NCBI RefSeq assembly: GCF_024679095.1
Contig: NW_026110541.1
Location: forward strand, 339,501-403,500
DNA length: 64,000 nucleotides
Origin: Eriocheir sinensis
Taxonomy: Eukaryota > Arthropoda > Malacostraca > Decapoda > Varunidae
Direction of reading: 5' to 3'
Shown here: positions 39,545-57,084 of the stretch, in pieces
Numbering within the stretch: the stretch's first letter is position 1
Layout of the letters: every line of letters starts with the position of its first letter
Position numbers and translations under genes: made by a program
Notes under the pieces: generated by a model
What the model saw: the letters and a program-made list of their open reading frames with translations, nothing else
Databases searched by the model: none
What the model was told of the DNA's origin: nothing

Positions 39545-40061
39545 CGTATTTTGTATATCTATTTTCACACAAATTAAATTACTTTTGTGTATTTTTGCAT
39601 ATAGTTTTATATAAATTTACGTTATTTTATTTGTATTTTGTATATTTATATTTATACAATACACATTCTTTTATTAGTATTTTGTTTATTTATTTTGATA
39701 CGAGTTTACATTATTTTATGTGTATTTTGTATACCTTTTTTTATACGTATCTACTTCATTTTATGTGTATTTTGTATATTTATTTTCATAAAAATCTACG
39801 TTATTTTATGTGTATTTGTATATATATTTTGAAAAAAATTTACATGGTTTTATATGTATTTTGCATATCTATTTTAATACAAATTTACCTTATTGTATGT
39901 GCATTTTGTATATTTATTTTAATACAAATTCAAATATTTTATGTGTGTCTTGGTATATATATTTTTATAAAAAATGCGTTATTTTATGGGTATTTTGCAT
40001 CTTAATTTTCATACAAATTTACATTATTTTATTAATATTCTCTGTATTTATTTTGATACGA

Positions 40062-40219
40062 TTTTATATTATTCTATTTGTGTTGTGTATATATTTTTTT
40101 ATACATATTTACATTATTTAATGTGTATTTTTTATATATATTTTATATTATTCTATTTGTGTTGTGTATATATTTTTTTATACATATTTACATTATTTAA
40201 TGTGTATTTTTTATATATA
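40062..40219 (+). repeat. 79-bp tandem duplication within satellite
   Basis: TTTTATATTATTCTATTTGT begins at 40,062 and again at 40,141. By eye the two 79-bp copies appear identical. 79 bp is not a whole number of 45-bp monomers, so the duplication shifts monomer phase. Confidence 0.88.
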
Positions 40220-40515
40220 TTTTATACAAATCTACGTTATTTTAAGTGTATTTGTTTATATATTTTCATTCAAATTTACATTATTTTATGTGTATTTTGT
40301 AAATGTATTTCAATACAAATTTACCTAATTTTATGTGTATTTTATATATTTATTTTCATACAAATTAAAATTATTTTTGTGTATTTTTGTATATAGTTTT
40401 ATACAAATTTTGGTGATTTTATGTGTATATTGTATATCTATATTCATACAAATACACATTCTTGTATTGATATTCTGTATATTTATTTTGAAGCGAATTT
40501 ACATTATTTAATGTG

Positions 40516-40644
<129 letters not shown>

Positions 40645-42295
40645 TACATCATTTGATGTGTATTTTGTATATATATTTCTATAGAAATCTACATTGATTT
40701 ATGAGTATTCGTATATAGATTTTGAAATAAATTTACACTGTTTTATGTTTATTTTGCATATTTTTTCAATACAAATTTACCTTATTGTATATGCATTTTG
40801 TATATTAATTTTAATACAAATTTAATTATGCTATGTGGTTGTATATGTATTTTTATAAAAATATGCTTTATTTTATGGGTATTTTGCATTTCTATTTTCA
40901 TACAAATTTACATTATTTTATTTATATTCTGTTTATTTTTTTAAAACAATTTTACATTATTCTATGTGTATTTTGTATATCTATTTTTATACGTATTTAC
41001 TTAATTTTATGTGTATTTTGTATATATATTTTTATAGAAATCTACGTTATTTTATGTGTATTCGTATATATATTTTGAAACAAATTTACATTGTTTTATA
41101 TGTATTTTTGCATATCTCTTTCAGTACAAGTTTACCTTATTGTATGTGCATTTTGTATATTTATTTCAATACAAATTTAAATATTTTATGTGTATTTTGG
41201 TATATATATTTTTATAAGAAATGCGCTATTTGATGGGAATTTTGCATCTTTATTTTCATACAAATTTACATTATTTTATTTATATTCGGTGTATTTATTT
41301 TGATACGATTACACATTATTCTATTTGTTTTTTGTATATATTTTTTTATACATATTTACATTATTTAATGTTTATCTTGCATATATATTTCATACAAATT
41401 TATTATCTATTATTTATTTTCATACAAATACTCATTCTTTTCATGATATTTTGTTTATTTATTTTAACACGAATTTACCAAGATATGTATTTTGTATATA
41501 TATTTTTATACGTATTTACATAATTTCATGTGTATTTTGTATATATATTTCTATAGAAATCTACGTTATTTTATGTGTATTCGTATATATATTTTGAAAC
41601 AAATTTACTTTGTTTGATATGTATTTTTGAATATCTCTTTCATTACATATTTACCTTACTGTATATGCATTTTGTATATTTATTTCAATACAAATTTAAA
41701 TATTTTATGTGTATTTTGTTATATATTTTTATAAAAAAATGCGCTATTTTATGGGAATTTTGCATCTTTCTTTTCATACAAATTTACATTATTTTATTGA
41801 TATTCTGTGTATTTATATTGATAGGATTTTACACTATTCTATTTCTTTTTTTGTATATATTTTTTATACAAATTTACATTATTTAATGTGTATCTTGCAT
41901 ATATATTTTATACAAATTTACGTTATTTTAAGTGTATTTGTTTATATATTTTCATTCAAATTTACATTATTTTATGTGTATTTTGTATATGTATTTCAAA
42001 ACAAATTTACCTAATCTTATGTGTATTTTGTATATTTCTTTTCATACAAATTTTAAATATTTTTGTGTATTTTTGTATATAGTTTTATACAAATTTAGGT
42101 TATTTTATGTACGCATTTACAATATTTAATGTGTGTTTTGTATATATATTTTTATGCACATTTACTTTATTTTATGTGCATTTTTGTACATATATTTTTT
42201 TAGAAATTTGCTTTATTTTATGTGTATTTGTATATGTTTTCTCATACAAATTTACATTATTTTATTGCTATTTTGTTTATTTATTTTGATACGAA

Positions 42296-45200
42296 TGAAA
42301 ATAGATATACAAAATATACATAAAATAAACTAAATTTGTATTGAAATATATATAAAAAATACATAAAATAATGTAAATTTGTATCAAAATATTTTAACAG
42401 ATAACGTAAATTTGTTTTAAAATATAAAAAATACGCATTAAATAATGTAAATATCTATAAAAAAAATATATACAAAAACAAATAGAATAATGTAAAATCG
42501 TATCAAAATAAATACACAGAATATTAATAAAACAATGTAAATTTGTATGAAAATAAAGATGCAAAATACCCATTAAATAATGCATTTTTTATAAAAATAT
42601 ATATACCAAAATACACATAAAAAAATGAATTTGTATTAAAATAAATATACAAAATACACATACAATAAGGTAAATCTGTATTGAAATAGATATGCAAAAT
42701 ACATATAAAACAATGTAAATTTGTTTCAAAATATATATACGAATACACATAAAATAACGTAGATTTGTATAAAAATATATATAAAAAATACATATAAAAT
42801 TAAGTAAATACGTATAAGAAAATGTATACAAAATACACATAAAATAATGTAAATTCGTATCAAAATAAATAAACAAAATACCAATAAAAGAATGTGTATT
42901 TGTATAAATATAAATATACAAAATACATAAAATAACGTAAATTTGTATAAAACTATTTACAAAAATACACAGAAGTAATTAAATTCGTATGAAAATAGAT
43001 ATACAAAATACAGATAAAATAAGCTAAATTTGAATTGAAATGTATATACAAAATACGTTAAATAATGTAAATTTGTATCAAAATATTTATAAAAATACAT
43101 ATAATAACGTAAATTTGTTTAAAAATATATAAACAAAATACACATTAAGTAATGTAAATACGTATAAAAATTATGTACAAAATACACATATAATCATGTA
43201 ATTCGTATCTAACTAAATAAACAAAATATCAATAAAATAATGTAAATTTGTATAAGAAAACATATACAAATACATATAAAATAACGCTAATTTCTATAAA
43301 AATATATGTCCAAAAATGAACATAAAATAAAGTAACTTTGGATAAAAATATATATACAAAACACACATTAAATAATGTAAATGCGTACGCAAAATAACCT
43401 AAATTTGTATAAAACTATATACAAAAATACACAAAAATAATTAAAATTTGTATGAAAAGAAATATACAAAATACACATAAAATTAGGTTAATTTGTATTG
43501 AAATACATATACAAAATACACATAAAATAATGTAAATTTGAAAGAAAATATATAAACAAATACACATATAATTAGGTAAATTTGTATGAAATATATATTC
43601 AATATACACATTAAATAATGTAAATATGTATAAAAAATATATACAAAACACAAAGAGAAAAATGTAAAATCGTATCAAAATATATACACAGAATATTAAT
43701 TAAATAATGTAAATTTGTATGAAAATTAAGATGCAAAATACCTCTAAAATAACGCATTTGTTTTTTAAATTATTGATACCAAAATACACATAAAATATTT
43801 GAACTTGTATTAAAATAAATATAGAAAATGCAAATACAATAAAATAAATTTGTATTGAAATATATATGCAAAATACATATAAAATAATGTAAATTTCTTT
43901 CAAAATATATATACGAATACACATAAAATAACGTAGATTTCTATAAAAATACATATACAAAATACACATAAAACTAAGTAAATACGTATAAAAAAATGTA
44001 TACAAAATATACATAAAATAATGTAAATCCGTATAAATGTAAATAAACAATATACCAATAAAAGAATGTGTATTTGTATAAATATAAATATACAAAATGC
44101 ACATAAAATAAAGTAAATTTATATAAAACTATATACATAAAATAACGCAAATTTCTATAAAAATATATGTATAAAAATGAACATTAAATAAATTTGCATA
44201 AAAATATATATACAAAACACACATTAGATAATGGAAATGAGTATAAAAATATGTAGACAAAATACCTATGAAATAATCTAAATTCGTATCGAATTAAATT
44301 AAGAAATACCAATAAAATAATGTAATTTTGGATGAAAATACATATACAAAATACACATAAAATAACCTAAATACAAATACAAATATACACATAAAATAAT
44401 TTTAAATTGAATGAAATAAATATACAAAATAAACATAAAATAAGGTAAATTTGTAATGAAATATATTAAAAAATACACATAAAATAATATAAATTTGTAT
44501 GAAAATATATATACAAATACACATTGAATAACATGAATTTGTATAAAATTTCTATCAAAATATATACTTATACACACAATAAAATAACGTATTTTTTTTA
44601 TGAAAATGTATATACAAAATACACATAAAATAATTTAAATACGTAGAAAAATATATATACAAAAAACACATAAAATAATGTAAATATGTATGAAAATATA
44701 TAAACAAATACACATAAAATAATGTAAATTTGGATAAAATATATATACAAATTGAACATTAAATAATGTAAATATGTATAAAAAAATATATACAAAAAAC
44801 ACATAGAATAATGTTAAATCGTATCAAAATAAATAAAGAGAATATCAATAAAATAATGTAAATTTGTATGAAAATAAAGATGCAAAATATCCATATAATA
44901 ACGCATATTTGCATAAAAATATATATACAAAAATACATATAAAATAATTAAATTTGTATTAAAATAAATATACAAAATGCACGTACAATAAAGTAAATTT
45001 GTACTGAAATAGATATGCAAAATACACATTAATAATGTAAATTTGTATCAAAATATATATACGAATACTCATAAAATAGAGTAAATTTCTATGAAAATAT
45101 ACATACAAAATAGATATACAAAATACATATATAACTAGTTAAATACATGTACAAAAAACACATAAAATAATATAGATTTGTATGAAATGAAAACGAATAC

Positions 45201-46404
45201 ATTTTATATAAAATATATATACAAAATACACATAGAATAATGTAAAATCATATCAAAATAAATACACAGAATATCAATAAAATAATGTAAATATGTATGA
45301 AAATAAAGATGCAAAATACCCATAAAATAAAGCATATTTTTATAAACATACATATACAAAAATACACATAGATTAATCAAATTTGTATTAAAATTAATAT
45401 ACAAAATGCACATACAATAAGGTAAATTTGTATTGAAAAAATATGCAAAATACAAAATATATATACGAATACATATAAAATAACGCAGATTTCTATAGAA
45501 ATATATATACAAAATACACTTGATATAATGTAAATACGTATAAAAATATATATACAAAATACACATTAAATAATGTTAATTCGTGTCAAAATAAATAAAC
45601 AAAATATCATGAAAAGAATGTGTATTTGTATGAAAATAGATGTACAAAATACACATAAAATAACCTAAATTTGTATAAAACTATATACAAAAATACACAA
45701 AAATAATTTAAACTTGTATGAAAATAAATATACAAAAAACATAAAATTAGGTAAATTTGTGTTGAAATACATATACAAAATACACATAAAATAATGTAAA
45801 TTTGAATGAAAATATATAAACATATAGACTTAAGATAACGTAAATTTGTATCAAATATATATACAAAAAACACATTAAATAATGTAAATATGTATAAAAA
45901 TATATATACAAAACACAAATAAAATAATGTAAAATCGTATCAAAATAAATACAGAAAATATTAATAAAATAATGTAAATTTGTATGAAAATTAAGATGCA
46001 AAATACCCATAAAATAACGCATTTTTTATAAAAATATATAGACGAAAAAACATAAAATATTTGATTTTGTATTAAAATAAATAGATATACAAAATACACA
46101 TAAAATAAGCTAAATTTGAATTGAAATATATATACAAAATACATAAAATAATGTAAATTTGTATCAAAATACTTATACAAATACACATATAATAACGTAA
46201 ATTTGTATAAAAATATATAAACAAAATACACATTAAATAATGTAAATACATATAAAAAAAATGTACAAAATACACAAATAATCATGTAATTCGTATCAAA
46301 ATAAATAGATAAAATACCAATAAAATAATGTAAATTTCTATGAGAAAACATATACAAAATACACATAAATAACGCAAATATCAATAAAAATATATATAAT
46401 ATAA
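42296..46404 (-). repeat. 45-bp satellite array, A-rich orientation
   Basis: Begins at the inverted copy of the 8,065-type junction (TTTTGATACG then AATGAAAATAGATATAC). The part at 42.3-43.4 kb is inverted relative to 21.67-22.80 kb, and 44.1-45.6 kb is inverted relative to 3.6-5.2 kb. No microsatellite longer than about 20 bp and no gene are seen. Confidence 0.88.
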
Positions 46405-48317
46405 TATATTTTTATACATATTTAAAATATTTAATGTATATTTTGTATATATATTTTATCCAAATCTACGTTATTTTATATGTATTTGTTTATATATTTT
46501 CATACAAATTTACATTATTTTATGTGAGTTTTGTATATGTATTTCAATACAAATTTGCCTAACTTTATGTGTATTTTGCATATCTATTTTCAAACAAATT
46601 CAAATTATTTTTGTGTATTTTTTTATATATTTTTATACAAATTTTAGTTATTTTATTTGTTTTTTGTATATATATTTTCCTACAAATATACATTCTTTTA
46701 TTGGAATTTTGTGTATTTAATTTTTTACGAATTTACATTATTTTATGTTTATTTTGTATATATAATTTTCTACGTATTTAAATTATTTTATATGTATTTT
46801 ATATATACATTTTCATAAAAATTTACGTTATTTTATTGTGTGTATTCGTATATATTTTGAAACAAATTTTATACAAATTCATGTTATTTTATGTGTATTT
46901 GTATATATATTTTCATACAAATTTTTATTATTTTATGTGTATTCTTACTTATATTTTATTACAAATTTACCTTATTTTATGTTGATTTTGTATATTTATT
47001 TCATTCAATTTTAAATTATTTAATGTGTATATTTGTATTTGTATTTAGGTTATTTTATGTGTTTTCTATATATATTTTCATCCAAAATTACATTATTTTA
47101 TTGTTATTTTCTTAATTTAACTCGATACGAATTTAGATTATTTCATAGGTATTTTGTATACAAATTTTTATACTCATTTACATTATCTAATGTGTGTTTT
47201 GTATATATTTTTTTATGCAAACTAATTTTATGTGCATTTTTGTACATATATTTTTATAGAAACTTAAAACGTTATTTTATGTGTATTTTGTATATGTTTT
47301 CTCATACAAATTTACATTATTTAATTAGTTTTTTGTTTATTTATTTTGATACGAATGACTTGATTATTTATGTATTTTGTAAATATTTTTTTATACGTAT
47401 TTACATTACTTAATGTGTATTTTGTTTATATATTTTTTTACAAATTTACGTTATTATATGTGTATTTGTTAAAAATATTTTGAAACGAATTTACTTTATT
47501 TCATGTATTTTGTATATATATTTCAATTCAAATTTAGCTTATTTTGTGTATATTTTGTATATCTATTTTCATACAAATTTAATTACTTCTGTGTATTTTT
47601 GTATATAGTTTTATACAAATTTACGTTATTTTATGTGCATTTTGTATATTTATATTTATACAAATACACACTCTCTTATTGGTATTTTGTTTATTTATAT
47701 TTATACGAATTTACATAATTTTATGTGTATTTTGTATACATTTTTTATTCGTTTTTACTTAATTTTATTTGTATTTTGTATGTATATATTTATAGAAATC
47801 TACGTTATTTTATGGGTATTCGTATATATATTTTGAAACAAATTTACATTGTTTTATATGTATTTTGCATATCTATTTCAATACAAATTTACCTTATTGT
47901 ATGTGCATTTTGTATATTTATTTTAATACAAGTTCAAATATTTTATGTGTATTTTGGTATATATAATTTTATAAAAAATGCGTTATTTTATAGGTATTTT
48001 GCATCTTAGTTTTCATACATATGTACATTATTTTATCAATAATCTGTGTATATATTTTGATACGATTTTATATTATACTATTTGTGTTTTGTATATATTT
48101 TTTTATACATATTTTTATTATTTAATGTGTATTTTTTATATATATTTTATTCAAATTAACGTTATTTTAAGTGTATTTGTTTATATAATTTCCTTCAAAT
48201 TTATATTATTTTAAGTGTATTTTGTATATGTATTTCAAAACAAATTTACATATTTTTATGTGTATTTTGTATATTTATTTTCATACAAATTTAAATTATT
48301 TTTGTGTTTTTTTGTAT
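46405..48317 (+). repeat. 45-bp satellite array, T-rich orientation
   Basis: T-rich block starting after an AT-rich transition (ATATATAATATAATATAT). It is paralogous to 37.2-38.3 kb and, inverted, to 31.0-32.1 kb. It ends near 48,317 (TTTGTATAAACATATAGAGT). No gene is visible. Confidence 0.87.
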
Positions 48318-50560
<2,243 letters not shown>

Positions 50561-51420
50561 CTATTTGGGTTTTGTATATATTTTTTTTATACATATTTAC
50601 ATTACTTAAAGTGTTTTTTTGTATATATATTTCATACAAATTTACGTTATTTTAAGTGTATTTGTTTATATATTTTCATTTAAATTTACATTATTTTATG
50701 TGTATTTTGTAAATGTATTTCAATACAAATTTACCTAATTTTTTGTGTATTTTGTATACTTATTTTCAAAAAATTTAAATTATTTTTGTGTATTTTTGTA
50801 TATAGTTTTATACAAATTTACGTTATTTTATGTGTATTTTGTATATCTATTTTCATACAAATACAAATTCTTTTATTGATATTTTGTTTATTTATTTTGA
50901 CACGAATTTACATTATTTAATGTCTATTTTGTATATATATTTTTATGCGTATTTACAGCATCTCAAGTGTATTTTGTATATATATTTCTATAGAAATATG
51001 CGTTATTTTATGTGTATTCGTATATATATTTTGAAACAAATTTACATTGTTTTATGTATATTTTGCATATTTTTTTTAATAAAAATTTACCTTATTGTAT
51101 GTGCATTTTGTATATTAATTTTACTACAAATTTAATTATTGAATGTGTATTTATGTATATGTATTTTTATAAAAATATGCTTTATTTTATTGGTATTTTG
51201 CATCTTAATTTTATACAAATTTACATTATTTTATTGATATTTTGTGTATTTTTTTTATATGATTTTACATTATTTTCTATGTGTATTTTGCATATATATT
51301 TAATACAAATGTACGTTCTTTTATGTGTATTTGTTTTCCTTTCATACAAATTTTCATTATTTTATGTGTATTTTGTACATGTACAAATTTGTACAAATTT
51401 AACTAATTATATGTGTATTT
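50561..51420 (+). repeat. 45-bp satellite array, T-rich, left flank of copy B
   Basis: Aligns with 17.84-18.63 kb on the same strand, including the unusual GTACATGTACAAATTTGTAC monomer. It stops abruptly after TTATATGTGTATTT, where copy B starts. Confidence 0.88.
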
Positions 51421-51669
51421 AGGCTGGAGTAGGTAGGAAGACACCTACCGAGCGGGCGCAAGCCACTCCCGGTGAGGTATATATGGGAGGTGAGAAGGGA
51501 GCTGAAGCCCTCCAAAGACTCTTCCCATGTCCTCACTAACCGTTTCCTTATTGTCTCACCAACACCGGAGAGTAGTTCAGCATGCTCTCTAAAGACAGAT
51601 CCTCTCCTTATCCACACCACACTACATTCTCACAACATATACACCTTTTCCCAAAATTAAAATTTCAAA
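51421..51669 (+). promoter_or_regulatory. Putative 5' UTR / internal promoter of copy B
   Basis: About 250 bp between the satellite flank and the first ATG. It begins AGGCTGGAGTAGGTAGG and contains a small hairpin (GGTAGG at 51,432, CCTACC at 51,444, 6-base loop). It is the only part of the element not represented in copy A. Non-LTR elements usually carry an internal promoter here, but no specific promoter motif is certain. Confidence 0.6.
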
Positions 51670-52677
51670 ATGGCGCACATACACCAAGCCTCGGAGTCCC
51701 CGACTGGGGGGGGGGCCACAAATTCCCCCAGGGAGGACTCCCCTTCTGGCTGCCGACCCGAGAGGTGTCTTGATAGCTCCTCGAACCTCTTTCTTCTCAA
51801 TTTCTGCAACATTCGCGGTCTTCGCTCTAATTTTCATTCTGTGGAACATCATCTCTCCTCCTCTAAACCTCACCTTCTCTTCCTTACCGAAACACAGGTT
51901 TCTGAGGCTACTGACAGCAATCTCTACTCTGTTACCTCCTACTGTCTCTATCCTAAATTTCAATCCAAAGCTGGATGTTGCGCCTACGTGCGCAACGACA
52001 TCACTTGCTCTCGTGCCCACGACCTAGACTCTTCTGAATTTTCTACCATCTGGTTAAGACTTCACTGTCATTCTATTACTAAATACATCTGTGCTGTTTA
52101 TCTCTCACCTAACTCTACCAACTATGTAAAATTCTTTGACTATTTGAATTCTAAAGTGGAGCACATCTTGACCCACTCTCCCTTAGCTGAAATCTCCATC
52201 CTAGGAGATTTCAATGTTCACCACCAGCTTTGGCTTTCATCCTCTTTCACTGACCATCCTGGTGAACAAGCCTACAACTTTGCTATCCTCAACGACCTAG
52301 AGCAGTTGGTCCAGCACCCTACACGTATTCCCGACCGTCTTGGAGATCGGCCCAACATTCTAGACCTCTTCCTTACCTCAAACCCTTCTGCTTATTCTGT
52401 CAAACTGTTCTCTCCGTTGGGCTCCTCCGATCACAATCTTATTTCTGCATCCTGTCCTATCGCTCCTGTACACCCTCTGGACCCACCGAGGAGGCGATGC
52501 TTCTGGCATTTTGCTTCAGCTCGGTGGGACGACCTGAGGATGTACTTTTCCGATTTCCCGTGGAATGATTATTGCTTCCAGGATAGAGACCCCTCTGTGT
52601 GTGCTCAGCGCATCACAGAGGTGATTGTCTCTGGTGGAGGCATACATTCCTCGTTCTTTCTCTACTCCTCACGCTAA
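51670..52677 (+). CDS. APE-type endonuclease domain of retrotransposon copy B
   Basis: 335-residue frame. It would nick target DNA to prime reverse transcription. Motifs in order are NIRGL (N47), LTET (catalytic Glu near residue 74), YLSPNS (about 144-149), GDFNVHH (Asp180, Asn182), LDLFLTS (Asp232) and GSSDHNLI (Asp254, His255). This is the full signature of the exonuclease-endonuclease-phosphatase fold used by Jockey/CR1/RTE-type elements. ATG at 51,670 is the first in-frame start after the 5' UTR and leaves about 35 low-complexity residues before the domain. After about residue 321 the frame diverges from the copy A protein because of a 2-bp deletion, and it stops at 52,677. The tail from there is therefore aberrant. 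The domain itself looks intact. Confidence 0.93.
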   Translation: MAHIHQASESPTGGGATNSPREDSPSGCRPERCLDSSSNLFLLNFCNIRGLRSNFHSVEHHLSSSKPHLLFLTETQVSEATDSNLYSVTSYCLYPKFQSKAGCCAYVRNDITCSRAHDLDSSEFSTIWLRLHCHSITKYICAVYLSPNSTNYVKFFDYLNSKVEHILTHSPLAEISILGDFNVHHQLWLSSSFTDHPGEQAYNFAILNDLEQLVQHPTRIPDRLGDRPNILDLFLTSNPSAYSVKLFSPLGSSDHNLISASCPIAPVHPLDPPRRRCFWHFASARWDDLRMYFSDFPWNDYCFQDRDPSVCAQRITEVIVSGGGIHSSFFLYSSR

Positions 52678-54676
52678 AAAGCCTTGGTTTAATCATGCTT
52701 GTTCTCGTGCTGTCAATGATAGAGAGGTAGCTCACAAAAGGTACCAGAGCCTTCAAACTAATGCTAATTATGAACTTTACATTTCTGCCCGAAATCATGC
52801 CAAATCTATTCTCCGACTAACCAAAAATTCTTTCATTAATAGAAAATGTCAAAACCTTGCTTTCTCTAACTCTTCCCGTGACTTCTGGCATCTACCCAAA
52901 AATATCTCCTCCAACTTCACTTCTTCATCTTTCCCTCCACTCCTCAGTCCTGACGGCAACACTGCCGTCTCATCTATCTCTAAGGCTGAACTCTTCTCTC
53001 AAACTTTTTCTAAAAACTCCACTCTGGACGATTCTGGGCATATTCCTCCTACTCCTCCCCCCTCTGACTCCTTTATGCCTGTTATAAAGATTCTTCAAAA
53101 TGATGTTTTCTATGCCCTCTCTGGCCTCAATCCTCAGAAGGCTTATGGACCTGATGGGGTGCCTCATATTGTCCTTAAAAACTGTGCCTCCGTGCTGTCA
53201 CCCTGCCTGGTCAAACTCTTTCGCCTCTGCCTGTCAACATCTACCTTTCCTTCTTGCTGGAAGTATGCCTTCATACAGCCTGTACCTAAGAAGGGTGACC
53301 GCTCCAATCCCTCAAACTACCGTCCTATTGCTTTACTTTCTTGTCTATCTAAAGCTTTTGAATCAATCCCTAACCGGAAGATTCAAAAGCACCTTTCCAC
53401 TTCTGACCTTCTATCTGATCGCCAGTATGGGTTCCGCAAGGGGCGTTCTACTGGTGATCTCCTAGCCTTCTTAACTGACTCTTGGTCATCCTCTCTTACC
53501 CGTTTCGGTGAAACTTTTGCTATTGCGCTGGACATATCAAAAGCTTTTGATAGGGTCTGGCACAAATCTTTGCTTTCTAAACTACCCTCCTACGGTTTCT
53601 ATCCTTCTCTCTGTACCTTTATCTCCAGTTTCCTTTCTGACCGTTCTATTTCTGCCGTGGTAGACGGTCACTGTTCTTCCCCTAAATCTATTAACAGTGG
53701 TGTCCCACAGGGTTCTGTCCTATTTCCCACTCTTTTTCTGTTGTTCATTGATGATCTTCTTTCCAAAACGAACTGTCCTATCCATTCCTACGCCGATGAC
53801 TCCACTCTGCATTATTCAACTTCTTTTAATAGAAGACCCACCCTTCAGGAACTTAACGACTCAAGGCTGGAGGCTGCAGAACGCTTAGCCTCAGACTTTA
53901 CTATTATTTCAGATTGGGGCAAGAAGAACCTGGTGTCCTTCAACGCCTCAAAAACACAGTTTCTCCACCTATCCACTCGACACAGTCTTCCAAACAACTA
54001 TCCCCTATTCTTTGACAACACCCAGCTATCACCTTCCTCAACACTAAACATCCTCGGTCTATCCTTAACTCAAAATCTTAACTGGAAACTTCATATCTCA
54101 TCTCTTACTAAATCAGCTTCCTCGAGGCTGGGCGTTCTCTACCGTCTCCGCCAGTTCTTCTCCCCTGCACAGTTGCTGTCCATATACAGGGGCCTTGTCC
54201 GCCCTCGTATGGAGTATGCATCTCATGTGTGGGGGGGCTCCACTCACACAGCTCTTCTGGACAGAGTGGAGGCTAAGGCTCTTCGTCTCATCAGCTCTCC
54301 TCCTCATACTGATAGTCTTCTACCTCTTAAATTCCGCCGCAATGTTGCCTCTCTTTCTATCTTCTATCGATATTTCCACGCTGACTGCTCTTCTGAACTT
54401 GCTAACTGCATGCCTCCCCCCCTCCCGCGGCCCCGCTGCACTCGACTTTCTACTCATGCTCATCCCTATACTGTCCAAACCCCTTATGCAAGAGTTAACC
54501 AGCATCTTCACTCTTTCATCCCTCACGCTGGTAAACTCTGGAACAATCTTCCTTCATCCGTATTTCCTCCTGCCTACGACTTGAACTCTTTCAAGAGGAG
54601 GGTATCAGGACACCTTTCCTCCCGAAATTATCCTCTGATTTTGGACACTCCTTTAACCTCTGTTCGGGAGCAGTAA
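52625..54676 (+). CDS. Reverse transcriptase domain of retrotransposon copy B
   Basis: 683-residue open frame that originally continued the endonuclease frame; the ATG at 52,625 is incidental. It copies element RNA into DNA at the nicked target. RT motifs are [12 protein letters not shown] (about 169-180), IQPVPKKGD with NYRPIALLS (about 217-239), [11 protein letters not shown] (about 266-276), [13 protein letters not shown] (catalytic Asp303), SGVPQGSVL (about 358-366) and [11 protein letters not shown] (catalytic Asp pair 391-392). The C-terminal part has [11 protein letters not shown], a YASHVWGG box and [17 protein letters not shown] (about 639-664), common in Jockey/CR1-group proteins. 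No internal stop or second frameshift is seen. The C-terminus is 16 residues longer than in copy A. No RNase H domain is apparent. Confidence 0.93.
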   Translation: MSLVEAYIPRSFSTPHAKKPWFNHACSRAVNDREVAHKRYQSLQTNANYELYISARNHAKSILRLTKNSFINRKCQNLAFSNSSRDFWHLPKNISSNFTSSSFPPLLSPDGNTAVSSISKAELFSQTFSKNSTLDDSGHIPPTPPPSDSFMPVIKILQNDVFYALSGLNPQKAYGPDGVPHIVLKNCASVLSPCLVKLFRLCLSTSTFPSCWKYAFIQPVPKKGDRSNPSNYRPIALLSCLSKAFESIPNRKIQKHLSTSDLLSDRQYGFRKGRSTGDLLAFLTDSWSSSLTRFGETFAIALDISKAFDRVWHKSLLSKLPSYGFYPSLCTFISSFLSDRSISAVVDGHCSSPKSINSGVPQGSVLFPTLFLLFIDDLLSKTNCPIHSYADDSTLHYSTSFNRRPTLQELNDSRLEAAERLASDFTIISDWGKKNLVSFNASKTQFLHLSTRHSLPNNYPLFFDNTQLSPSSTLNILGLSLTQNLNWKLHISSLTKSASSRLGVLYRLRQFFSPAQLLSIYRGLVRPRMEYASHVWGGSTHTALLDRVEAKALRLISSPPHTDSLLPLKFRRNVASLSIFYRYFHADCSSELANCMPPPLPRPRCTRLSTHAHPYTVQTPYARVNQHLHSFIPHAGKLWNNLPSSVFPPAYDLNSFKRRVSGHLSSRNYPLILDTPLTSVREQ

Positions 54677-54751
54677 GTAGCGGGCCTTTTTTCTTTTTTT
54701 TTTCTTTGCGCCCTTGAGCTGTCTCCTTAGCTGTAAAAAAAAAAAAAAAAA
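54677..54751 (+). other. 3' UTR and poly(A) tail of copy B
   Basis: A short T-rich 3' UTR (GTAGCGGGCC, then a T/C run, then CCCTTGAGCTGTCTCC) and 17 A. No canonical AATAAA is present. The GAGCTGTCTCC block is shared with copy A. Confidence 0.85.
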
Positions 54752-54939
54752 TTGTATATCAATTTTCAAAAAAAATTAAAATTATTTTTGTTTTTTTTAT
54801 ATATATTTTTATACAAATTTTCGTTATTTTATGTGTATTTTGTATATTTATTTTCCTACAAATATACGTTCTTTTATCGGAATTTTGTTTGTTTATTTTG
54901 ATACGAATTTACATTGTTTTAGGTGTATTTGGTATACAT
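54752..54939 (+). repeat. 45-bp satellite, T-rich, between copy B and SINE
   Basis: Continues the monomer interrupted at 51,420 (TTGTATATCAATTTTC). It aligns with 18,631-18,813 until the SINE starts. Confidence 0.88.
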
Positions 54940-55260
54940 TCGCCGCGTGATGGACGACGCGGGTTCGAATCCTCACGCTACCACTCGGATTTTTCAGTCA
55001 CCGCCGAGTGGCTTAAAACTACCCACATGCTGTCCTGAAGACCACCCATCAACCCGGACTCTAGAGGAAGCCGTCCAAGCGAATCAAGAACGAGTTCCGG
55101 GGGGCAGCATGAGCCAATGCAAGATGGCGCCACTATAAGCACTCGCATGCGCCAGAACGGGCTGGGCCGACCATCAGGCCCCACCTGGAAGAAGCCTTGG
55201 GCCGATCATCAGGCCCCACCGGGAAGATGCCTACCGGCGCAATAGGCAACAACGTAAAAA

Positions 55261-55269
<9 letters not shown>
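54940..55269 (+). mobile_element. tRNA-derived SINE, sense copy, 5'-truncated head
   Basis: Same family as 27,337-27,687. It starts just upstream of the B box (GTTCGAATC at 54,963-54,971) and lacks the A box. The body has CCGAGTGGCTTAAAACTACC and GCAAGATGGCGCCACTATAA. The tail has two tandem 35-bp units starting GGGCCGA at 55,164 and 55,199, then AACAACGT and about 14 A, which run into (TA)n. With the A box lost it is unlikely to be transcribed from its own promoter. Small frames across it (for example 54,923-55,138) are not genes. Confidence 0.9.

Positions 55270-55348
<79 letters not shown>
55269..55348. repeat. (TA)n microsatellite at SINE tail
   Basis: About 80 bp of TA alternation starting immediately after the SINE poly(A); satellite resumes as CTATTTACATCATTTTATAT. 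Confidence 0.95.

Positions 55349-57084
<1,736 letters not shown>

Larger units (their letters stand above)
51421..54751 (+). mobile_element. Non-LTR retrotransposon copy B, near full length
   Basis: A 3.3-kb GC-richer insertion with a 5' UTR of about 250 bp, an APE-type endonuclease, a reverse transcriptase, a short 3' UTR and a 17-A tail. Endonuclease and RT lie in two overlapping frames (51,670-52,677 and 52,625-54,676). Copy A shows these were one continuous frame of about 1,000 codons, interrupted here by a 2-bp deletion near 52,633. No separate gag-like ORF1 precedes the endonuclease, so either the element is single-ORF or this copy is 5'-truncated just past an ORF1. The RT and C-terminal motifs resemble the Jockey/CR1 group seen widely in decapod genomes; the exact clade is uncertain. 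The 3' flank continues the same satellite monomer as the 5' flank. Confidence 0.94.

Noticed and set aside
51622..52020. Antisense open frame of 132 codons over the endonuclease region, and similar ones at 24,702, 26,294, 53,383 and 54,113
   Set aside because: Shadows of the retrotransposon coding strand with no independent motif; the same frames recur in copies A and B simply because the DNA is homologous.
52857..53087. Alternative-frame small proteins inside the RT (also 53,100 and 54,195)
   Set aside because: Leu/Pro-rich out-of-frame translations of the RT gene; the RT frame carries all the catalytic motifs.
54923..55138. 71-codon frame across the SINE
   Set aside because: It runs from satellite into SINE sequence; the SINE structure (B box, repeated tail, poly(A)) explains the region.
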